In this document: positions 35,666 through 47,490 of the stretch, in pieces | How positions within the stretch are numbered: the stretch's first letter is position 1 | Layout of the letters: the number at the start of each line of letters is the position of its first letter | Source of the DNA: Pseudothauera lacus | GTDB taxonomy: Bacteria; Pseudomonadota; Gammaproteobacteria; Burkholderiales; Rhodocyclaceae | NCBI RefSeq assembly: GCF_003034845.1 | Contig: NZ_PZKC01000003.1 | Span: 124,001 to 188,000, forward strand | Reading direction: 5' to 3' | Length of the DNA stretch: 64,000 bases | Position numbers and translations under genes: made by a program | The notes under the pieces: model-generated | The model's input: only the letters and a program-made list of their open reading frames with translations | What the model was told of the DNA's origin: nothing | Database searches by the model: none

Positions 35666-35693
35666 TTTACAGCAGCCGTGGAGTCTTTATAAT
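35666..35693 (+). promoter_or_regulatory. Promoter of tRNA-Val
   Basis: TTTACA (35666-35671) and TATAAT (35688-35693) are spaced by 16 bases, a near-consensus sigma-70 promoter. Transcription would start near 35700, about eight bases before the mature tRNA-Val. Confidence 0.8.
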
Positions 35694-35707
35694 GCGCGGC
35701 TCTTAGC

Positions 35708-35784
35708 AGGCGCGTAGCTCAGTTGGTTAGAGCACCACCTTGACATGGTGGGGGTCGTTGGTTCGAGTCCAATCGCGCCTACCA
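35708..35784 (+). tRNA. tRNA-Val (GAC anticodon)
   Basis: This is a 77-base tRNA with acceptor stem AGGCGCG/CGCGCCT and encoded ACCA end. The anticodon stem-loop CCACC-TTGACAT-GGTGG gives GAC, reading GUC valine codons. D-loop and GGTTCGAGTCC T-loop are normal. Confidence 0.97.
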
Positions 35785-35869
35785 GACATCTGGAGCCGGA
35801 AACAATGTTCCGAACTACTACTACCGAATCCTGAAATTGATACGTCGGGTTCCGCTGTAGTGCTCCATG

Positions 35870-35902
35870 AAAAAAGTGCGGTCTCGACCGCACTTTTTTT
35901 TC
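35870..35902. terminator. Terminator between tRNA-Val and thrS
   Basis: AAAAAAGTGCGGT, loop CTCG, ACCGCACTTTTTTTT: a long A-tract, stem and T-tract that works in both directions. It lies 86 bases after the tRNA CCA end. The intervening trailer holds no clear gene. Confidence 0.9.
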
Positions 35903-35948
35903 GTCTGTACATCCCCGCTTGAGCCGGGGTCAGCCTGAGGTCTGTACG

Positions 35949-37868
35949 ATGCCGAACATCACGCTCCCGGACGGTTCCGTCCGCAGTTTCGAACAGCCCG
36001 TCACGGTGGGCGAGGTTGCCGCCTCCATCGGCGCAGGCCTGGCAAAGGCCGCGCTGGCCGGCCGGGTGGGCGGCCGCCTGGTCGACCTGTCGCATCGCAT
36101 CGACAGCGACGCGGAGCTGGCGATCATCACCGACAAGGCTCCGGAAGGGATCGATGTCATCCGCCATTCGACGGCGCACCTGTTGGCTCATGCGGTGAAG
36201 GAGCTCTTCCCGGACGCCCAGGTCACCATCGGTCCGGTCATCGAGAACGGCTTCTACTACGACTTCGCCTACAAGCGTCCGTTCACCCCGGAAGACCTGG
36301 AGAAGATCGAGCAGCGCATGGCGGAACTCGCCAGGCGCGACATCCCGGTGGCGCGCGAGGTGTGGGCGCGCGACCGGGCGGTGGCCTTCTTCAAGGAGCA
36401 GGGCGAGCACTACAAGGCCGAGATCATCGCCTCGATCCCCTCCGATGAGGATGTGTCGCTGTACCGCCAGGGCGACTTCATCGACCTGTGCCGCGGCCCG
36501 CACGTGCCGAGCACGGCCAAGCTCAAGGTCTTCAAGCTGATGAAGGTGGCCGGTGCCTACTGGCGCGGCGACTCGAAGAACGAGATGCTGCAGCGCATCT
36601 ACGGCACCGCCTGGGCGAAGAAGGACGAGCTCGACGGCTACCTGCACATGCTCGAGGAGGCCGAGAAGCGCGACCACCGCAAGCTCGGTCAACAACTCGA
36701 CTTCTTCCATTTCCAGGACGAGGCGCCGGGCTCGGTGTTCTGGCATCCCAAGGGCTGGCGCCTGTTCCAGAGCCTGATCAACTACATGCGCGACCAGCAG
36801 GAGGCCGCCGGTTACGTCGAGGTGAATACGCCCGACGTCATGGATCGCGGCCTGTGGGAAACCTCCGGGCACTGGCAGAACTACCGCCAGAACATGTTCA
36901 CCACGCAGACCGAGGACGAGCGCGTGTTCGCGCTCAAGCCGATGAACTGTCCGGGTGCGGTGTCGATGTTCGCCCAGGGGCTGAAGAGCTACCGCGACCT
37001 GCCGCTGCGCATGGCCGAGTTCGGCAAGGTCCACCGCTACGAACCCTCCGGCGCGCTGCACGGCCTGCTGCGCGTGCGCCACTTCACCCAGGATGACGCA
37101 CACATCTTCTGTACCGAAGAGCAGATGGAGCAGGAGTGCAAGGACGTCGTCGCGCTGATCCTCGACATCTACAAGGACTTCGGCTTCGACAACGTGCGCA
37201 TCAAGCTGTCCACCCGGCCGGACAACCGCATCGGCACGGACGAGACCTGGGACAAGCTGGAAGGCGCGCTGGCCGCCGCACTCGACCACATGGGCATGGC
37301 CTACGAGCTGTTCCCGGGCGAAGGGGCGTTCTACGGTCCCAAACTCGAGTTCGTGCTGCGCGACACCATCGGCCGCGACTGGCAGTGCGGTACCCTGCAG
37401 GTGGACATGAACCTGCCGGAGCGTTTCGACATCAATTACGTGGCCGAGGACAACTCGCGCCGCCGCCCGGTCATGCTGCACCGCGCGCTGTTCGGTTCGC
37501 TGGAGCGCTTCACCGGCATCCTCATCGAGCACTACGCCGGCGCGCTGCCGCTGTGGCTGGCGCCGCAGCATGCGGTGGTGATGAATATCTCGGACGGCCA
37601 GGCCGGTTACGTGAAGGAAGTCGTCGGGCAGTTGCGCCAGGCGGGTTTCCGCGTCGATGCCGATTTGCGCAACGAGAAGATTAACTATAAAATCCGCGAA
37701 CATAGCGTGCACAAGCTGCCTTATCTGCTGGTCGTCGGCGAAAAGGAAAAGGCCGAAGGCATGGTTGCGGTGCGCGCACGGGGTGGCCAGGATCTTGGCC
37801 AGATGACCCTCGAATCGCTGATCGGACGCTGGCGTCGCGAAGTTGAAGCGAAAGCCGCGCCGGTCTGA
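35949..37868 (+). CDS. threonyl thrS: Threonyl-tRNA synthetase
   Basis: This 639-residue class II synthetase charges tRNA-Thr. It has an N-terminal TGS domain ([20 protein letters not shown]), the editing SAD domain with [16 protein letters not shown], the catalytic core with [18 protein letters not shown], and the C-terminal anticodon-binding domain. ATG 35949 has TGAGG upstream, and the extra codons of the longer frame lack similarity. No threonyl-operator-like mimic is seen in the short leader. infC follows at 28 bases. Confidence 0.97.
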   Translation: MPNITLPDGSVRSFEQPVTVGEVAASIGAGLAKAALAGRVGGRLVDLSHRIDSDAELAIITDKAPEGIDVIRHSTAHLLAHAVKELFPDAQVTIGPVIENGFYYDFAYKRPFTPEDLEKIEQRMAELARRDIPVAREVWARDRAVAFFKEQGEHYKAEIIASIPSDEDVSLYRQGDFIDLCRGPHVPSTAKLKVFKLMKVAGAYWRGDSKNEMLQRIYGTAWAKKDELDGYLHMLEEAEKRDHRKLGQQLDFFHFQDEAPGSVFWHPKGWRLFQSLINYMRDQQEAAGYVEVNTPDVMDRGLWETSGHWQNYRQNMFTTQTEDERVFALKPMNCPGAVSMFAQGLKSYRDLPLRMAEFGKVHRYEPSGALHGLLRVRHFTQDDAHIFCTEEQMEQECKDVVALILDIYKDFGFDNVRIKLSTRPDNRIGTDETWDKLEGALAAALDHMGMAYELFPGEGAFYGPKLEFVLRDTIGRDWQCGTLQVDMNLPERFDINYVAEDNSRRRPVMLHRALFGSLERFTGILIEHYAGALPLWLAPQHAVVMNISDGQAGYVKEVVGQLRQAGFRVDADLRNEKINYKIREHSVHKLPYLLVVGEKEKAEGMVAVRARGGQDLGQMTLESLIGRWRREVEAKAAPV

Positions 37869-37895
37869 TTTTTTTGTAACGTCTGGAGAGGAACC

Positions 37896-38417
37896 ATCGC
37901 TCAAGAGAAGAAGCAGCGCGTCAATGGTGAGATCAACGCGCTTGAGGTCCGGCTGGTCGGTGAAGAGGGCGAGCAGCTCGGCATCGTGTCCCTGAATGCA
38001 GCCCTGGCTGCAGCCGAAGAGGCTGGACTGGATCTGGTCGAAATCGCGCCGATGGCCAAGCCGCCGGTGTGCAAGATCATGGATTTCGGCAAGTTCAAGT
38101 ACCAGGAGCAGAAGAAGGCCCACGAGGCGCGCCTGAAGCAGAAGCAGGTGCAGATCAAGGAGGTCAAGCTGCGCCCCGGTACCGACGAGAACGACTACCA
38201 GATCAAGCTGCGCAATCTGAAGCGGTTCCTCGAGGAAGGCGACAAGTGCAAGGTCACCCTGCGCTTCCGTGGCCGGGAAATGGCGCACCAGGAGTTCGGT
38301 CTGCGTCAGCTGGAAAGAGTCAAGGCCGATCTGGAGGAGCATGGCCAGGTCGAGCAGATGCCCAAGATGGAAGGGCGTCAGATGATCATGGTGATCGCGC
38401 CGGTCAAGAAACGTTGA
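37896..38417 (+). CDS. infC: Translation initiation factor IF-3, ATC start
   Basis: This 173-residue IF-3 binds the 30S subunit and checks start-codon choice. The reading frame gives [19 protein letters not shown], the normal N-terminus of IF-3, only if ATC at 37896 is the start; there is no ATG, GTG or TTG in that position. GGAGAGG lies seven bases upstream. Non-AUG starts of infC are known to allow autoregulation, because IF-3 rejects them. Inner features such as [20 protein letters not shown] and the C-terminal domain are complete. A shorter GTG start at 37986 would remove the N-terminal domain and is rejected. Confidence 0.95.
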   Translation: MAQEKKQRVNGEINALEVRLVGEEGEQLGIVSLNAALAAAEEAGLDLVEIAPMAKPPVCKIMDFGKFKYQEQKKAHEARLKQKQVQIKEVKLRPGTDENDYQIKLRNLKRFLEEGDKCKVTLRFRGREMAHQEFGLRQLERVKADLEEHGQVEQMPKMEGRQMIMVIAPVKKR

Positions 38418-38457
38418 CCGGGCTTTTGCCCTGAAGGGCCCCGCAAGGGGCAGCGCG

Positions 38458-38527
38458 GCGGGCGTGAGCCCGCTGCACGACAAGTGGTGTCAGGTTTGCA
38501 AAGCGACCGGTGACGGCGCTACCTGAC
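38458..38527 (+). promoter_or_regulatory. Structured rpmI leader
   Basis: The 134-base gap between infC and rpmI holds a hairpin, GCGGGC-GTGA-GCCCGC (38458-38473), and a long-range pair, GTCAGGT/ACCTGAC (38489-38495 and 38521-38527), ending 24 bases before the rpmI ATG. Ribosomal protein L20 represses rpmI-rplT translation through leader RNA structures in other bacteria, so this may be a comparable operator. Confidence 0.4.
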
Positions 38528-38551
38528 GGCATTCATAAACAGGAGTCAGCA

Positions 38552-38749
38552 ATGCCCAAGATGAAGACCAAGAGCGGCGCCGCGAAGCGCTTCAAGGTCC
38601 GCTCCAGCGGTGGGATCAAGCGGTCCCAGGCGTTCAAGCGCCACATCCTTACCAAGAAGACCACCAAGAGCAAGCGCCAGCTGCGCGGCATGACGGAAGT
38701 CCATGCTGCCGACGAGAAGCTGATCCGCGCCATGCTGCCTTACGCTTGA
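38552..38749 (+). CDS. rpmI: 50S ribosomal protein L35
   Basis: This 65-residue, very basic protein has the L35 start [20 protein letters not shown] and the body [23 protein letters not shown] precedes the ATG. rplT starts 12 bases later. Codon use is strongly biased as in other ribosomal genes. Confidence 0.97.
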   Translation: MPKMKTKSGAAKRFKVRSSGGIKRSQAFKRHILTKKTTKSKRQLRGMTEVHAADEKLIRAMLPYA

Positions 38750-38761
38750 TAGGAGACCGCC

Positions 38762-39121
38762 ATGCCCAGAGTTAAACGTGGTGTAACCGCCCGCGCCCGC
38801 CACAAGAAAGTCCTCGATCAGGCCAAGGGTTACCGCGGCCGTCGCAAGAATGTATACCGCATCGCCAAGCAGGCGGTGATGAAGGCTGGTCAGTATGCCT
38901 ATCGTGACCGCCGTCAGCGCAAGCGCCAGTTCCGTGCCCTGTGGATCGCCCGTATCAACGCCGCTGCGCGTGAGCTGGGCCTGACCTACTCCACCTTCAT
39001 GAACGGCCTGAAGAAGGCTGCGGTGGAAGTGGATCGCAAGGTGCTGGCCGACCTGGCCGTGTTCGACAAGCCGGCTTTTGCCGCCCTTGCCGAACAAGCC
39101 CGGGCCAAACTCGCTGCGTGA
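38762..39121 (+). CDS. rplT: 50S ribosomal protein L20
   Basis: This 119-residue basic protein has the L20 landmarks [31 protein letters not shown] and [15 protein letters not shown]20 is an early assembly protein of the large subunit and, in many bacteria, represses its own operon. A strong terminator lies just after the stop codon and separates it partly from pheS. Confidence 0.97.
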   Translation: MPRVKRGVTARARHKKVLDQAKGYRGRRKNVYRIAKQAVMKAGQYAYRDRRQRKRQFRALWIARINAAARELGLTYSTFMNGLKKAAVEVDRKVLADLAVFDKPAFAALAEQARAKLAA

Positions 39122-39136
39122 TCTGACGCAGCACCG

Positions 39137-39165
39137 AAAAAGGAGGCCTGGCCTCCTTTTTTTTT
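39137..39165 (+). terminator. Terminator after rplT
   Basis: AAAAGGAGG and CCTCCTTTT pair around a five-base loop, followed by further T (nine in a row). It is well placed 16 bases after rplT and 22 before pheS. Read-through or attenuation would still allow pheST expression. Confidence 0.85.
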
Positions 39166-39169
39166 CTGA

Positions 39170-40219
<1,050 letters not shown>

Positions 40220-40226
40220 TCGAATC

Positions 40227-42608
40227 ATGCAATTCTCGGAAAACTGGCTGCGGAGCCTCGTCAATCCGCCGATCGACAGCGAAGCCCTCGGTCACCTGCT
40301 GACCATGGCCGGTCTGGAGGTCGAAGAGGCCGATGCGGTCGCGCCGCCGTTCACCGCGGTGGTGGTGGCGCGCATCGTCGATACGGAGAAGCACCCCAAC
40401 GCCGACAAGCTCAAGGTCTGCAAGGTCGATGCAGGGCAGGGCGAGTTGCTGCAGATCGTCTGCGGCGCCCCCAATGCCGCTGCCGGCATGCTGGTGCCCT
40501 GCGCTGTGGTGGGGGCCGTGCTGCCGGGCGAGTTCACCATCAAGGCGGCCAAACTGCGCGGTGTCGAATCCTTCGGCATGCTGTGTTCGGCGCGCGAACT
40601 GGGGCTCTCCGAAGATCACGGCGGGCTGCTCGAACTGCCGGCGGATTTCGTCGTCGGGCAGGACATCCGCAGCGCGCTGGCGCTCGATGACATCCGCTAC
40701 ACCATCAAGCTCACCCCCAATCGCGCGGACTGCCTGAGTCTGGCCGGCATCGCCCGCGAGGTCGCCGCACTCACCGGCGAGGCCCTCGCCCTGCCGGCGA
40801 TCGAGCCGGTGGCGGCGACGATCCCGGCGCGCCGCGCCATCGTCCTCGATGCCCCGCAGGCCTGCCCGCGCTACTGCGGGCGGGTGATCAGCGGTGTCGA
40901 CGCGCGCGCTCCCACGCCCGAATGGATGAAGCAGCGCCTGCAGCACAGTGGCGTGCGTGCCATCAGTGCGCTGGTGGACATCACCAACTATGTGATGCTC
41001 GAACTCGGCCAGCCTCTGCACGCCTTCGACAACGCCCGTCTCAGCGGCGCCATCCATGTGCGTTATCCGCGTGCCGGCGAAACCGTGCTGCTGCTCAACG
41101 AGCAGACCGTAACTCCCGCGGCCGACACCCTGCTGATTGCCGACGAGTCCCGTGCGCTGGCGCTCGCCGGCATCATGGGGGGTGAGGATAGTGGCATCAC
41201 CCTGGATACCGCCGAGGTTTTCCTGGAGAGCGCCTTCTTTGCTCCCGCGGCGATCGCCGGACGGGCACGCAGCTACGGATTCTCCTCCGACGCCTCGCAC
41301 CGCTTCGAGCGCGGCGTCGATTTCGCTCTCGCCCGCCTCGCCATCGAGCGCGCCACGGCGCTGATCCTGCAGGTCTGTGGCGGTCAGGCCGGCGCTGTCG
41401 AGGAGGCGGTCTCCCCCCAGCATCTGCCGGTCCGTGCGGAGGTGCGCCTGCGTCCCGCCCGCGTTCGCCGCCTGCTGGGCATCGACATCGACGACGAGGC
41501 CATCGCCGCGCTGCTCTCCCGCATCCATCTGGTGGTGCGTCGCGAGGGCGACGAACTGCGCGTGACCCCGCCTTCGGCGCGTTTCGACATCGAGATCGAA
41601 GAGGATCTGGTCGAGGAGATCGCCCGTCTGTACGGTTATGACAACATTCCCGCAGTGCCGCCGCAGGGCGCCCTGCAGATGCTCGATGCCAGCGAAAGCG
41701 GGCGCAGTGCGTGGGATGTACGCCACCTCGTGGCGGCGCGCGATTATCAGGAAGTGGTCAACTACGCCTTCGTCGATGAGGCCTGGGAGCGTGACTTCTG
41801 CGCCAACCCCGACGCCATTCGGCTGGCCAACCCGATCGCCAGCCAGATGAGCGTGATGCGCTCTTCGCTGATCCCCGGGTTGGCTGCCAATGTCGTCACC
41901 AACCGCAATCGTCAGCAGGAACGCGTACGCGTGTTCGAGATCGGGCGCTGCTTCGAGCGCAAGGCCGACGGTGAGCCGGTGACCGGTTTCCACCAGCCGC
42001 TGCGCCTGGCTGCGCTTGCTGCAGGGCCTGTGCATGGCGAGCAGTGGGGGGTGCCGGCGCGCAACGTCGACTTCTACGACGTCAAGGGCGATCTGGAAGC
42101 CTTGTTCGCGCCCGCGCAACTGAGCTTCGAAACCCTTTCCCATCCCGCCCTGCATCCCGGACGGGCGGCTACCGTGCTGTTCCAGGGGCGCCGCATCGGC
42201 ATCCTCGGCGAACTGCACCCGGTGTGGGTGCAGCGCTACGACCTGGGGCCCGCGCCGGTGGTGTTCGAGGTCGATCTGGAGGCCGCGCTGAGTTCCACGC
42301 TGCCCGTCTACCGGGAGATTTCGCGACTGCCTGCGGTGGTGCGTGATCTCGCCCTGGTGGTTGGCCAGGAGGTCAGCGCGGCGCGCGTCAGCGAGGTTCT
42401 GCAGGCCGCGGCGCCGGCCATCGTGCGCAGCATTGCGCTGTTCGACGTCTACCATGGCAAGGGCATCGAGGCGGAGAAAAAGAGCCTTGCTTTCAGGGTT
42501 TTGATGCAAGATACTCAGCGCACACTTGAAGATGCCGAGGTGGACAGGGCTGTGGATGCGCTGGTGCGCAACGCAGAAACCACACTCGGTGCGCGCTTGC
42601 GCGGCTAG
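40227..42608 (+). CDS. pheT: Phenylalanyl-tRNA synthetase beta subunit
   Basis: This 793-residue protein starts [20 protein letters not shown]. It contains the tRNA-binding OB domain ([15 protein letters not shown]), the editing B3/B4 region, B5, the catalytic-like core and the C-terminal ferredoxin-fold anticodon-binding domain ([17 protein letters not shown]). It completes PheRS and hydrolyses mischarged Tyr-tRNA-Phe. The gap to ihfA is only ten bases. Confidence 0.97.
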   Translation: MQFSENWLRSLVNPPIDSEALGHLLTMAGLEVEEADAVAPPFTAVVVARIVDTEKHPNADKLKVCKVDAGQGELLQIVCGAPNAAAGMLVPCAVVGAVLPGEFTIKAAKLRGVESFGMLCSARELGLSEDHGGLLELPADFVVGQDIRSALALDDIRYTIKLTPNRADCLSLAGIAREVAALTGEALALPAIEPVAATIPARRAIVLDAPQACPRYCGRVISGVDARAPTPEWMKQRLQHSGVRAISALVDITNYVMLELGQPLHAFDNARLSGAIHVRYPRAGETVLLLNEQTVTPAADTLLIADESRALALAGIMGGEDSGITLDTAEVFLESAFFAPAAIAGRARSYGFSSDASHRFERGVDFALARLAIERATALILQVCGGQAGAVEEAVSPQHLPVRAEVRLRPARVRRLLGIDIDDEAIAALLSRIHLVVRREGDELRVTPPSARFDIEIEEDLVEEIARLYGYDNIPAVPPQGALQMLDASESGRSAWDVRHLVAARDYQEVVNYAFVDEAWERDFCANPDAIRLANPIASQMSVMRSSLIPGLAANVVTNRNRQQERVRVFEIGRCFERKADGEPVTGFHQPLRLAALAAGPVHGEQWGVPARNVDFYDVKGDLEALFAPAQLSFETLSHPALHPGRAATVLFQGRRIGILGELHPVWVQRYDLGPAPVVFEVDLEAALSSTLPVYREISRLPAVVRDLALVVGQEVSAARVSEVLQAAAPAIVRSIALFDVYHGKGIEAEKKSLAFRVLMQDTQRTLEDAEVDRAVDALVRNAETTLGARLRG

Positions 42609-42618
42609 GGAGAACAAG

Positions 42619-42927
42619 GTGACCTTGACCAAGGCGGAACTGGCCGACCTGCTCTTCGAGCGCGTCGGTCTCAACAAGCGCGAAGCCAAGGATATGGTGG
42701 AGGGCTTCTTCGAAGAGATTCGTGTTGCACTTGAACGGGGAGATTGCGTTAAGCTTTCGGGCTTCGGCAACTTCCAGCTGCGCGACAAGCCGCAGCGCCC
42801 CGGACGCAACCCGAAGACCGGCGAGGAAATCCCCATCACCGCGCGGCGGGTGGTGACCTTCCATGCCAGCCAGAAGCTCAAGGCCGCGGTGGAGCAACTC
42901 AGCGATGCAAGCAAGCAGCCCCAGTGA
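42619..42927 (+). CDS. ihfA: Integration host factor subunit alpha
   Basis: This 102-residue HU/IHF protein has [20 protein letters not shown] and the arm [17 protein letters not shown] typical of IHF-alpha. The start is GTG 42619 (VTLTKAEL), ten bases after pheT, with AGGGAGAA upstream; there is no closer ATG. The pheT-ihfA order is conserved and places both IHF genes within the same window as separate operons. Its last eight codons overlap the MerR-type gene. Confidence 0.95.
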   Translation: MTLTKAELADLLFERVGLNKREAKDMVEGFFEEIRVALERGDCVKLSGFGNFQLRDKPQRPGRNPKTGEEIPITARRVVTFHASQKLKAAVEQLSDASKQPQ

Positions 42928-43285
42928 CGACGACCAGCCCTTGCCGCCGATCCCGGCAAAGCGCTACTTCACCATCGGTGAGGTCAGTGAACTGTGCGCG
43001 GTGAAACCGCATGTGCTGCGTTACTGGGAGCAGGAGTTCACCCAGCTCAAGCCGGTCAAGCGGCGCGGTAACCGGCGCTACTACCAGCACCATGAAGTCC
43101 TGCTGGTGCGCCGCATCAGGCAGCTGCTCTACGACGAAGGCTTCACCATCTCGGGGGCGCGCAACCGCCTCGGAGAAAGCGCCATCCACGAGCAGGAGGT
43201 CGTTGAGGAAAGTGACCGCCTGCGCACCGTGCTTGACGACGTTCGTGAGGAGCTGCAGGCGGTGCTTGAGGTGCTGAAGCGCTGA
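42905..43285 (+). CDS. MerR family transcriptional regulator
   Basis: This 126-residue protein has a MerR winged-helix DNA-binding domain ([38 protein letters not shown]) followed by a long helix for dimerisation ([20 protein letters not shown]). No metal-binding cysteines or effector domain follow, so the signal is unknown. The start at 42905 overlaps the end of ihfA in another frame. Genes of this type often follow ihfA in betaproteobacteria. Confidence 0.9.
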   Translation: MQASSPSDDDQPLPPIPAKRYFTIGEVSELCAVKPHVLRYWEQEFTQLKPVKRRGNRRYYQHHEVLLVRRIRQLLYDEGFTISGARNRLGESAIHEQEVVEESDRLRTVLDDVREELQAVLEVLKR

Positions 43286-43331
43286 AGCAGGACCTGCTGC
43301 AAGTTGTGCTGGAAAGTTTTGGATTAGATGC

Positions 43332-43337
43332 TATAAT
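43332..43337 (+). promoter_or_regulatory. -10 element of the tRNA-Pro promoter
   Basis: TATAAT lies 13 bases before the mature tRNA-Pro, the right distance for a start a few bases upstream of the gene. The -35 is weak (TGGAAA with 16-base spacing is the best fit). Confidence 0.55.
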
Positions 43338-43348
43338 TTTTGTCTGTG

Positions 43349-43426
<78 letters not shown>

Positions 43427-43438
43427 AAGTAATCCAGG

Positions 43439-43470
43439 AAAAAGGCCGAGCCGCGTGGTTCGGCCTTTTT
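43439..43470. terminator. Terminator after tRNA-Pro
   Basis: AAAAAGGCCGA and TCGGCCTTTTT flank a short loop, with further T-rich sequence. It ends the tRNA transcript 13 bases after CCA and could also act on the opposite strand. Confidence 0.85.
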
Positions 43471-43498
43471 CTTTTTCTTCCGCTGAAAGGGAGCGAGG

Positions 43499-44110
43499 AT
43501 GATCCGACTTCTGCTGTCTGCCGCCAGCGCCCTTCTGCTGGCGGCGTGCACCACCTATCCGCTGGGCATTCCGGAGCGCGAGTGGGTGGCAATGGATGCC
43601 GAGCAGCGTCTGGCGGCGCGTCTGCAGCAGGCGGAACTCGACCGCGCGCTGGCACAGCGGCGCGCTGCCGAGGCGCAGGCGCGGGAGGCGAGCGCGGCAC
43701 AGCAGGCCGCGGAACTTGCCGCCCGGCGTGCGGAGGCGGCGCCCGGCGAGCGCATCCAGTGCGTGCTGCGCGAGGTGCAGGCGCGTCTGCAGCGCCGGTG
43801 GCGGCCAGCCATGGATGTCGCCCTCGATCTGGTCGATGGTCATGCCCAGTCCTTCATCATCGAGGAAGGTGGTGAGCGGCGCGGGCGCTACCGCAGCACG
43901 GCACATGCCCGGGTAGACGGCCAGACCCTGTGGCTGTGCCGCAATCCGCCCGGGGTTCAGCCATCGGCTCGTGAGTGCGCGTCCGTGGTGGCCACCTTCG
44001 AGGAGTATCGGCGGGGTGTCGTGCAGTCCGTGGAGGCGCCGGATGTGCTGCGCGCGCGTGTGCGCTGCGACCTCGTCGCCGATTCACGGCGCGCACTCCG
44101 CCGGCATTGA
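43499..44110 (+). CDS. Predicted lipoprotein with coiled-coil segment
   Basis: This 203-residue protein has a lipoprotein signal ([17 protein letters not shown], lipobox LAAC). It continues with an Ala/Arg/Glu-rich helix (about 40-85) that looks like a coiled coil, and then a C-terminal domain with four cysteines (CVLREV, CRNPPG, ECASVV, CDLVAD). The even cysteine number suits disulfides in the periplasm. GGGAGCGAGG precedes the ATG. No known family is recognised. It lies upstream of surE. Confidence 0.75.
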   Translation: MIRLLLSAASALLLAACTTYPLGIPEREWVAMDAEQRLAARLQQAELDRALAQRRAAEAQAREASAAQQAAELAARRAEAAPGERIQCVLREVQARLQRRWRPAMDVALDLVDGHAQSFIIEEGGERRGRYRSTAHARVDGQTLWLCRNPPGVQPSARECASVVATFEEYRRGVVQSVEAPDVLRARVRCDLVADSRRALRRH

Positions 44111-44218
44111 CCGGGGCCTGCCCGGAAGCGCCTCCGGCGGCATGGGGCGGGGTGCTGTTGTGCTAACATGCCCGGGCCCTCTGCCGCTTGCGCGGGTGGT
44201 TTTCCGAACGGATTCATG

Positions 44219-44965
44219 ATGCGTATTCTGGTCAGTAACGACGACGGCTACTTTGCCCCTGGCATTGCTGCGCTGGCAGAGGCCCTGGCGGCCGTTGGCG
44301 AGGTCACGGTGGTGGCGCCCGAGCGAGATCGCAGCGGTGCCAGCAACTCGCTTACCCTCGACCGGCCGCTGTCGCTGCGGCGTGCGGGGAATGGCTTTCA
44401 CTATGTCAATGGCACGCCCACGGACTGCGTCCACCTGGCGGTGACCGGCATGCTCGACCACCTTCCGGACATGGTCGTGTCGGGGGTCAATCATGGCGCC
44501 AACATGGGCGACGACACCATCTACTCGGGCACTGTCGCAGCCGCCACCGAGGGCTACCTGCTGGGGGTGCCATCGATCGCGGTGTCGCTGGTGAGCAAGG
44601 AACCGAAGGATTTCAGCGCTGCTGCACGGGTGGCGCGTGACCTTGCCGAGCGCTTCCTGCACCGCCCCTTGCGGCGCCCGATGCTGCTCAACGTCAATGT
44701 GCCGGATCTGCCCTACGGCGATCTGCGCGGTACCCGGGTGACCCGGCTGGGCAAGCGCCACAAGGCCGAACCGGTGATCAAGGGGCTGACGCCGCGCAAT
44801 GAGACGGTGTACTGGGTCGGCGCGGCCGGCGCCGCCGCCGATGCCGGCGAGGGGACGGATTTTCACGCCGTGGCCAATGGCCTGGTGTCGGTGACGCCGC
44901 TGCAGATCGATCTCACCCACACCGGTGAGATTGCTACGGTGGCCGACTGGCTGCGCGATCGATGA
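44219..44965 (+). CDS. surE: 5'/3'-nucleotidase SurE
   Basis: This 248-residue phosphatase starts [16 protein letters not shown], with the metal ligands Asp8 and Asp9, followed by [14 protein letters not shown] and [20 protein letters not shown]. SurE hydrolyses nucleoside monophosphates and short polyphosphates and is linked to stationary-phase survival. A second ATG lies one codon upstream. Its end overlaps pcm by four bases, giving the classic surE-pcm-nlpD-rpoS order. Confidence 0.95.
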   Translation: MRILVSNDDGYFAPGIAALAEALAAVGEVTVVAPERDRSGASNSLTLDRPLSLRRAGNGFHYVNGTPTDCVHLAVTGMLDHLPDMVVSGVNHGANMGDDTIYSGTVAAATEGYLLGVPSIAVSLVSKEPKDFSAAARVARDLAERFLHRPLRRPMLLNVNVPDLPYGDLRGTRVTRLGKRHKAEPVIKGLTPRNETVYWVGAAGAAADAGEGTDFHAVANGLVSVTPLQIDLTHTGEIATVADWLRDR

Positions 44966-45618
44966 CGGGCCAGGCAGAGTCCTTGCGCAGCGCTGCGCGC
45001 GCTCGTGCGCGCATGGTGGAGCGCCTGCGCAGCCAGGGGGTGCGCGACGAGAAGGTGCTGGCGGCGATGATGCAGGTGCCCCGCCACCAGTTCGTCGAGG
45101 AGGGGCTGGCCTACAGCGCTTATGACGATACTGCGTTGCCGATCGGTTTCCAGCAGACCATCTCGCAGCCTTTCGTGGTGGCGCGGATGATCGAATTGCT
45201 GCGCAGCGGTCGGGAACTCGGGCGCACGCTTGAGGTCGGGGCAGGGTGTGGCTATCAGGCGGCGGTGCTCGGGCTGGTGGCGTCCGAGGTCTATGCGGTG
45301 GAGCGCATCCGCCCCCTGCTTGACCGTGCGCGCGCCAACCTGCGCCCCTTGCGACTGCCCAATGTGCGTCTGAAGCATGCCGACGGCACCATGGGTTTGC
45401 CGGAGGCCGCGCCCTTCGACACCATCATCGTCGCTGCCGCGGCGGGGTCGGTGCCGCAGGCACTGAAGGAGCAGCTCGCCCCCGGCGGGCGTTTGATGAT
45501 TCCGGTCGGCGGGGGCGGGGAGCAGCGCCTTCTGCTGATTGAGCGACAGGGCAACCTGTTCAAGGAGAGCCGGCTCGAGGCGGTGCGCTTCGTGCCTTTG
45601 CTGACGGGAACGGAATGA
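44962..45618 (+). CDS. pcm: Protein-L-isoaspartate O-methyltransferase
   Basis: This 218-residue SAM-dependent repair enzyme methylates L-isoaspartyl residues in aged proteins. It shows [20 protein letters not shown], the family signature [17 protein letters not shown], and motif [16 protein letters not shown]. It overlaps surE at its start and nlpD at its end (ATGA each), so the three proteins are translated in a chain ahead of rpoS. Confidence 0.96.
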   Translation: MTGQAESLRSAARARARMVERLRSQGVRDEKVLAAMMQVPRHQFVEEGLAYSAYDDTALPIGFQQTISQPFVVARMIELLRSGRELGRTLEVGAGCGYQAAVLGLVASEVYAVERIRPLLDRARANLRPLRLPNVRLKHADGTMGLPEAAPFDTIIVAAAAGSVPQALKEQLAPGGRLMIPVGGGGEQRLLLIERQGNLFKESRLEAVRFVPLLTGTE

Positions 45619-46529
45619 AAGGGATGAGGATGTCTGCAAGCGTATGGCGGGTGGCCGCAATGGCTGCCGCAGTGGCGCTGCTCAGTGGGTGCGCGGCGAA
45701 GACCGCCGCACCGGTGCGGGATGCAACGCAGCCGCCGCCGGCGGTGCCGACGACCGCTGCCATCAGCGGCACGGTCTATCACGTGGTGCGTCAGGGCGAT
45801 ACGCTGATGGCGCTGTCGCGCATGTACGGTGCCAGTGTGGCCGATCTGGTGGCGTGGAACGGCTTGTCCAATCCCAACCAGATCGTCGTCGGCCAGCAAC
45901 TGCGGGTGGCCCCGCCTGCCGGTGCGGTGGCACAGGCGATGGCCATCCCCGACACCACCGACCTGCGCCCGCTGGCCCCCGCCGCGGTTGATGCCGGGCC
46001 GCCCACCTTCGATGCCCCGCGCGGCGGCCGCCAGCCCTACAGCGATCAGGCCTGGGCAGCGCTGGGCGGACAGGCCCAGCAGCAGGCGGCGCTGCCGCCG
46101 CCGTCTGCCCCGGCGACGACACCGGAGGCTGCAGCGGCCAGCGGGGCGTGGTCGTGGCCGGTGGCCAGCGGCCCCATCCTGCTCGGCTTCGACCAGCCCA
46201 AGGGTGAAGATGGCAAGCTAACCAACAAGGGCATCGACATCGGCGGCACGCCGGGCACCCCGGTGCTGGCCGCAGCGCCGGGAACCGTGATGTATGCCGG
46301 CAGCGGCTTGCGTGGTTTCGGAAAACTGGTCATCATCAGGCACGAGTCGGATTACCAGACCGTGTATGCCCATAACCAGCAGCTGCTGGTCAAGGAGGGC
46401 GACACGGTAGCCGGCGGCCAGCAGGTGGCCGAACTGGGCAGTACCGACGCCGACAAGCCGATGCTGCATTTCGAGATCCGTCGTCAGGGCAGGCCGCTGG
46501 ATCCGCTGCAATACCTGCCCGCACGCTGA
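45615..46529 (+). CDS. nlpD: NlpD-type lipoprotein, murein hydrolase activator
   Basis: This 304-residue outer-membrane lipoprotein has a lipobox LLSGC, a LysM domain ([20 protein letters not shown]), a Pro/Ala linker and a C-terminal LytM/M23 domain. The metal-site His is replaced ([11 protein letters not shown]), as in Escherichia coli NlpD, so it is not a peptidase but activates the amidase AmiC at division. The start at 45615 is coupled to pcm; ATG 45630 is an alternative. In Escherichia coli a major rpoS promoter lies inside nlpD; none was proved here. Confidence 0.93.
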   Translation: MKGMRMSASVWRVAAMAAAVALLSGCAAKTAAPVRDATQPPPAVPTTAAISGTVYHVVRQGDTLMALSRMYGASVADLVAWNGLSNPNQIVVGQQLRVAPPAGAVAQAMAIPDTTDLRPLAPAAVDAGPPTFDAPRGGRQPYSDQAWAALGGQAQQQAALPPPSAPATTPEAAAASGAWSWPVASGPILLGFDQPKGEDGKLTNKGIDIGGTPGTPVLAAAPGTVMYAGSGLRGFGKLVIIRHESDYQTVYAHNQQLLVKEGDTVAGGQQVAELGSTDADKPMLHFEIRRQGRPLDPLQYLPAR

Positions 46530-46539
46530 CGAGGAGGCT

Positions 46540-47472
46540 ATGCACGATCCGGTGATGTCTGAAGACGCAGAGAATACGGAACCGGATCTGCCCCTCGAGG
46601 TGGAGGTCTTCGCTGAACCTGCCGCCGTGCCGGAAAGCGAATTCCTCAGCGACGTCACCCAGATCTATCTCAACGAGATCGGCGCCAACCCCCTGCTCAA
46701 CGCGCAGGAAGAGGCGGCGCTGGCGCGGCGGGTGCGCGCGGGCGATTTCGACGCCCGGCAGATCATGATCGAGCGCAACCTGCGGCTGGTGGTGAATATC
46801 GCCAAGCATTACCTCAACCGCGGCATTCCCCTGCTCGATCTGGTCGAGGAGGGCAATCTCGGCCTCATGCACGCGCTCGACAAGTTCGATCCCGAGCGCG
46901 GTTTCCGCTTCTCCACCTATGCGACGTGGTGGATCCGCCAGAACATCGAACGCGCGATCATGAACCAGTCGCGCACCATCCGCCTGCCGGTGCATGTGGT
47001 CAAGGAACTCAACCAGGTGCTGCGTGCCCAGCGCCACCTGGAGGCGGCCGGCAATGGCGAGTTCTCCCTTGAAGAGGTCGCCCGCCGTCTCGACCGCCCG
47101 GTCGAGGAGGTGCGCGCGATCCTCGCCCTCAGCGAACACACCGCCTCGCTCGATGCGCCGCTGGACATCGACCCTTCATTGTCGATCGGCGAATCGCTGG
47201 CCGACGAGCACGCCGAAACGCCCGAGGCGCAGATCCATTCCGACGAGGTCGAGGCCCTGGTGCGCGAATGGATAGCCATGCTCAACGACAAGCAGCGTCT
47301 GGTCATCCACCACCGCTACGGTATCGATGAATGCGAGGTGATGACGCTGGAGGAGCTCGCCAGCCAGCTCGACCTTACCCGCGAGCGCGTCCGCCAGATC
47401 CAGCTCGAGGCGCTCGGCCAGTTGCGCCGCATCCTGCGCCGGCGCGGCATCTCCAAGGACGTGCTGCTGTAG
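46540..47472 (+). CDS. rpoS: RNA polymerase sigma factor RpoS
   Basis: This 310-residue sigma factor has region 1.2 ([20 protein letters not shown]) and region 2 ([17 protein letters not shown], then [20 protein letters not shown]). Region 3 follows, and region 4 carries [20 protein letters not shown]. Sequence and its place after nlpD identify the stationary-phase/general stress sigma factor rather than RpoD or RpoH. The acidic N-terminus ([18 protein letters not shown]) is variable. The convergent mltB gene ends 18 bases on, with no strong terminator between. Confidence 0.95.
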   Translation: MHDPVMSEDAENTEPDLPLEVEVFAEPAAVPESEFLSDVTQIYLNEIGANPLLNAQEEAALARRVRAGDFDARQIMIERNLRLVVNIAKHYLNRGIPLLDLVEEGNLGLMHALDKFDPERGFRFSTYATWWIRQNIERAIMNQSRTIRLPVHVVKELNQVLRAQRHLEAAGNGEFSLEEVARRLDRPVEEVRAILALSEHTASLDAPLDIDPSLSIGESLADEHAETPEAQIHSDEVEALVREWIAMLNDKQRLVIHHRYGIDECEVMTLEELASQLDLTRERVRQIQLEALGQLRRILRRRGISKDVLL

Positions 47473-47490
47473 CGGACGGGCGGCGCGCGC

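Noticed and set aside
35785..35948. T-box or threonyl-operator type control before thrS
   Set aside because: The segment contains a bidirectional terminator but no tRNA-like mimic and no T-box sequence, which is also not expected in Proteobacteria.
37986..38417. infC starting at GTG 37986
   Set aside because: This start would remove the conserved IF-3 N-terminal domain, and the Shine-Dalgarno fits the ATC 90 bases upstream.
35727..38483. 918-codon open frame on the minus strand across tRNA-Val, thrS and infC
   Set aside because: It runs through a tRNA gene and two essential genes on the other strand and has no domain pattern.
45615..46529. NlpD read as an active M23 endopeptidase
   Set aside because: The metal-ligand His is replaced (NKGIDI), as in known non-catalytic NlpD activators.
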